Assembly (NCBI GenBank): GCA_964439745.1
Contig: CAYTQK010000038.1
Location: 1 to 17,163 of the forward strand
From: CAYTQK01 sp964439745
GTDB lineage: Bacteria; Desulfobacterota; Desulfobacteria; Desulfobacterales; Desulfosudaceae
Length of the DNA stretch: 17,163 bases
Direction of reading: 5' to 3'
Shown: piece by piece, positions 14,938 to 17,163 of the stretch
Numbering within the stretch: the stretch's first letter is position 1
How the letters are laid out: each line of letters opens with the position of its first letter
Translations under genes and position numbers: made by a program
The notes under the pieces: generated by a model
What the model saw: the letters and a program-made list of their open reading frames with translations, nothing else
Told to the model about the DNA's origin: nothing
The model's database searches: none

Positions 14938-17148
14938 ATGAAAAAGAACAAACGCACCCCGGCCCGTGTCCTCACCGGCGGCAACATCGCCAGGGGAGCC
15001 ACCGCCCTTTCGGTGACCGGGCTGATGGCCATGATGTCTCCGGCCCACGAAGCCGTGGCCGCGGACAACCCCTTTGTCCAGCAGTTCGGCCAGGGCAACA
15101 ACCCGCTGTACGCGCCGATCGGAGGGGATCACTGCGACAAGCCGGCCCTGGTGGACATCAACAACGACGGCCTGGTGGACCTGTTCATCGGCAACGATGA
15201 CGGCACCATCAGTTATTTTGAAAATACCGGCACGGCCGCACAACCGGTTTTCGTCCCCCGCCTGGATGCTGACAATCCCTTTGACGGCGTGGACGTGGGC
15301 AACTATGCCGCCCCGACCTTCGCAGATGTGGACGACGACGGCCTGATTGATGCCGTAGTTGGCGCCGATGACGGATATCTGGATTATTTTCACAACACCG
15401 GCACGGCCGCGGACCCGCAGTTCACGGAGCAGACCGGGGCTGACAACCCCTTCAACGGCCTGCGGGTTACGGTTTATAGCGGGAACGTCACCCCCCATTT
15501 TGCGGACGTGAACAATGACGGGGCGGTGGACCTGGTGGTGGGCGATGCTGACGGCTACCTCCATTACGTGGAAAACAACGGGGACGGCACTTTCGACTTT
15601 TACAACTACTACGACGACTCCAACCCTTTCCAGAACGTGGATGTCGGTTATGACAGCGCCCCGGCCCATCTGGATAGCAACAACAACGGCCAGGTGGATC
15701 CGGGCGAAGCCATCGTGGTCGGCACCCGCTATAATTATTTTGAATACTTCCAGAAAGAAGAAGACGGCAGCTTTACCCACTATGAAGAGGATGACACCGA
15801 CAATCCGCTCTACGATGTGGACGGCGGTTATCGCAACGCCCCGGCTTTTGCCGATCTTGACGATGACGGCGACATGGACATGACAGTGGGCAACGATGAC
15901 GACGAACCATTGCTCTATTTTGCCAATATCAACACCGATGCCGACCCGGTGTTCAAGCAGCGCACCGGCGCGGACAGCCCCTTTTACGGCTTTGACGTGG
16001 GGAATGGCAGCCAGCCGGTCTTTGTCGACATTGACGGCGACGGCGACCTGGACGTCTTCAGCGTCGCCGAAGACGGTGACGGCTATATGTTGAGCGCCGC
16101 CAAAGCCCCCGCGGACAGTGAGAGCGGCCTGAAGTTTTTTGAAAATACCGGGACCCCCACAGAGCCCCGGTTTGTGGAACGGACCGGCGCCGGCAATCCG
16201 CTTGACGGCATAACCCCCACAGGCGTGGAGGAGGACGGCCAGCTGGCCTTTGTGGCCTTTGCCGACATTGACGGCGACGGCGACATGGACGCCTTTGTCG
16301 GCAGCACCGGCTGGTCATATTCGTATTCGTACTCACCGATAGGTCCCACCTATACCTATGAAAGAACCGGCAGCATCACCTTTTATGAAAATACCGGCAA
16401 TGCCAAAAACCCGATCTTTGAGCAGCGCGGCGATGCCGACAACCCGCTCTTTTTCGTGGAAGAGCCCAATGATGGTTTCGCCTTCGTGGATATCGACGGC
16501 GACGGCGACCTGGACGCCTTTGGCGGCGGCACCAACTACTCCATGACCTATTCCGATGGCGGCGAGCATGACGGCAGAGAGACCTTTACCGTTGAAGGCG
16601 ACATCAATTTTTACGAAAACAAGGGCAGCGGCAAAGATCCGGCCTTCGCCCCTGGCGAGGCCAATCCCCTGGGCTTTGTCTTTGGCAGCAGCGATGCGGT
16701 GTACAGCGGCTGCTACAGCCTGGCCTTTGGCGACATTGACGGCGACGGCGACCTGGATGCCGTGGTGGGTGAAAGGACGATGGAATATTCCAAATACTCC
16801 GATCCCAACACGCTCGCCCTGTATGAAAATGTCGGTTCCAAGGGTGATCCCGCGTTTGCGCCGGTGGCCGAAGCCAACGACACCTTTGCCAAACTCAATG
16901 AAGAAGCCAACTATAAATACCTGACACCCGCTTTTGTCGATATCGACGGCGACGGGGACCTGGACATCTTTTCCGGTGAAAAATACGGCCGCTTCCTGTT
17001 TTTCCGGAACACCACCAGCACGCCGGCTGCTGGCGGGGGCTTGTCCGGCGGGGACGGCGACAGCAACAGCGACGCCATCGGCTGTTTCATTGAAACGGCC
17101 GGGACCCGGGCAACCGCTGGCGGCCACTGGCGTACCCAGGCAGCCTGA
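14938..17148 (+). CDS. secreted FG-GAP/VCBS repeat protein 2 with C-terminal CFI box
   Basis: A 736-residue paralogue of the preceding product. A Lys/Arg-rich n-region (MKKNKRTPAR) and hydrophobic core end in MMSPAHEAVAA, cut near AVA/A. The SPAHEA(L/V)AA site is shared with protein 1. Ten DxDxDG-like motifs follow, including DINNDGLVDLFIG, DVDDDGLIDAVVG, a variant DSNNNGQVDPGE, and six DIDGDGD blades in the second half. Units start with NPF/NPL and contain ENTG. The C-terminus has a Gly/Ser/Asp-rich spacer and then GCFIETAG (Cys716). It ends after about 20 residues, in a form (RATAGGHWRTQAA) unlike that of protein 1, so the tail may be frame-shifted or divergent. Calcium-binding beta-propeller secretion is likely; the partner is unknown. 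The gene is complete within the window. Confidence 0.9.
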   Translation: MKKNKRTPARVLTGGNIARGATALSVTGLMAMMSPAHEAVAADNPFVQQFGQGNNPLYAPIGGDHCDKPALVDINNDGLVDLFIGNDDGTISYFENTGTAAQPVFVPRLDADNPFDGVDVGNYAAPTFADVDDDGLIDAVVGADDGYLDYFHNTGTAADPQFTEQTGADNPFNGLRVTVYSGNVTPHFADVNNDGAVDLVVGDADGYLHYVENNGDGTFDFYNYYDDSNPFQNVDVGYDSAPAHLDSNNNGQVDPGEAIVVGTRYNYFEYFQKEEDGSFTHYEEDDTDNPLYDVDGGYRNAPAFADLDDDGDMDMTVGNDDDEPLLYFANINTDADPVFKQRTGADSPFYGFDVGNGSQPVFVDIDGDGDLDVFSVAEDGDGYMLSAAKAPADSESGLKFFENTGTPTEPRFVERTGAGNPLDGITPTGVEEDGQLAFVAFADIDGDGDMDAFVGSTGWSYSYSYSPIGPTYTYERTGSITFYENTGNAKNPIFEQRGDADNPLFFVEEPNDGFAFVDIDGDGDLDAFGGGTNYSMTYSDGGEHDGRETFTVEGDINFYENKGSGKDPAFAPGEANPLGFVFGSSDAVYSGCYSLAFGDIDGDGDLDAVVGERTMEYSKYSDPNTLALYENVGSKGDPAFAPVAEANDTFAKLNEEANYKYLTPAFVDIDGDGDLDIFSGEKYGRFLFFRNTTSTPAAGGGLSGGDGDSNSDAIGCFIETAGTRATAGGHWRTQAA

Positions 17149-17163
17149 CGGCTCTGGGCAACC

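Noticed and set aside
1..17163. CRISPR array, tRNA, rRNA, insertion sequence, integrase or attachment site
   Set aside because: None was seen by eye; the only regular repeats are codon-level repeats of the FG-GAP genes.

Overview
The window is GC-rich and densely coding, with Gram-negative features: an omptin-type outer-membrane barrel, signal peptides, and secreted FG-GAP/VCBS proteins ending in a Cys-Phe-Ile (CFI) box. This style, together with the family mix (BKACE, DUF4915/TIGR03032-like, QueC-like PP-loop enzymes), suggests an environmental, probably anaerobic, deltaproteobacterium (Desulfobacterota). That placement is an inference from gene style; no marker gene is present.

Layout. 1-890 (minus) is the body of an MBL-fold hydrolase cut by the window edge. 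1252-1674 (plus) is a small pyridoxamine-phosphate-oxidase-like flavoprotein. 1843-2766 (plus) is an omptin-family outer-membrane protease with all four catalytic residues. 2784-3899 (minus) and 4047-6422 (plus) are divergently transcribed glycosyltransferases: a single GT4, and a GT4-GT2-GT2-like three-module fusion. 6398-12311 is an unusual block. It holds a QueC-like PP-loop protein on the minus strand whose signature Asp is Ala, then on the plus strand a decayed PaaK-type acyl-adenylate ligase, two GNAT proteins, a BKACE (DUF849) enzyme, a second QueC-like paralogue with an intact PP-loop, and a DUF4915/TIGR03032-like protein fused to two GNAT domains. 12312-12675 is an AT-rich control region with a good sigma70-type promoter and a hairpin-bearing leader. 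12676-14883 and 14938-17148 are two paralogous secreted proteins, each with ten DxDxDG calcium-type repeats, a shared signal-peptide style and a C-terminal CFI box.

How the genes may work together. The 7182-12311 block looks like one former operon built around acyl-CoA chemistry. A ligase (now broken) and BKACE would make acyl-CoA. Four GNAT domains could transfer acyl groups to amines. The QueC-like ATP pyrophosphatase could activate a carboxyl or carbonyl group on the same small molecule or sugar. The neighbouring glycosyltransferases make N-acyl or amidino sugar decoration of a surface glycan one reasonable reading; a small-molecule pathway is another. This combination is not one I recognise as a described system. 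The product is unknown, and the assignment rests on family chemistry and gene order only.
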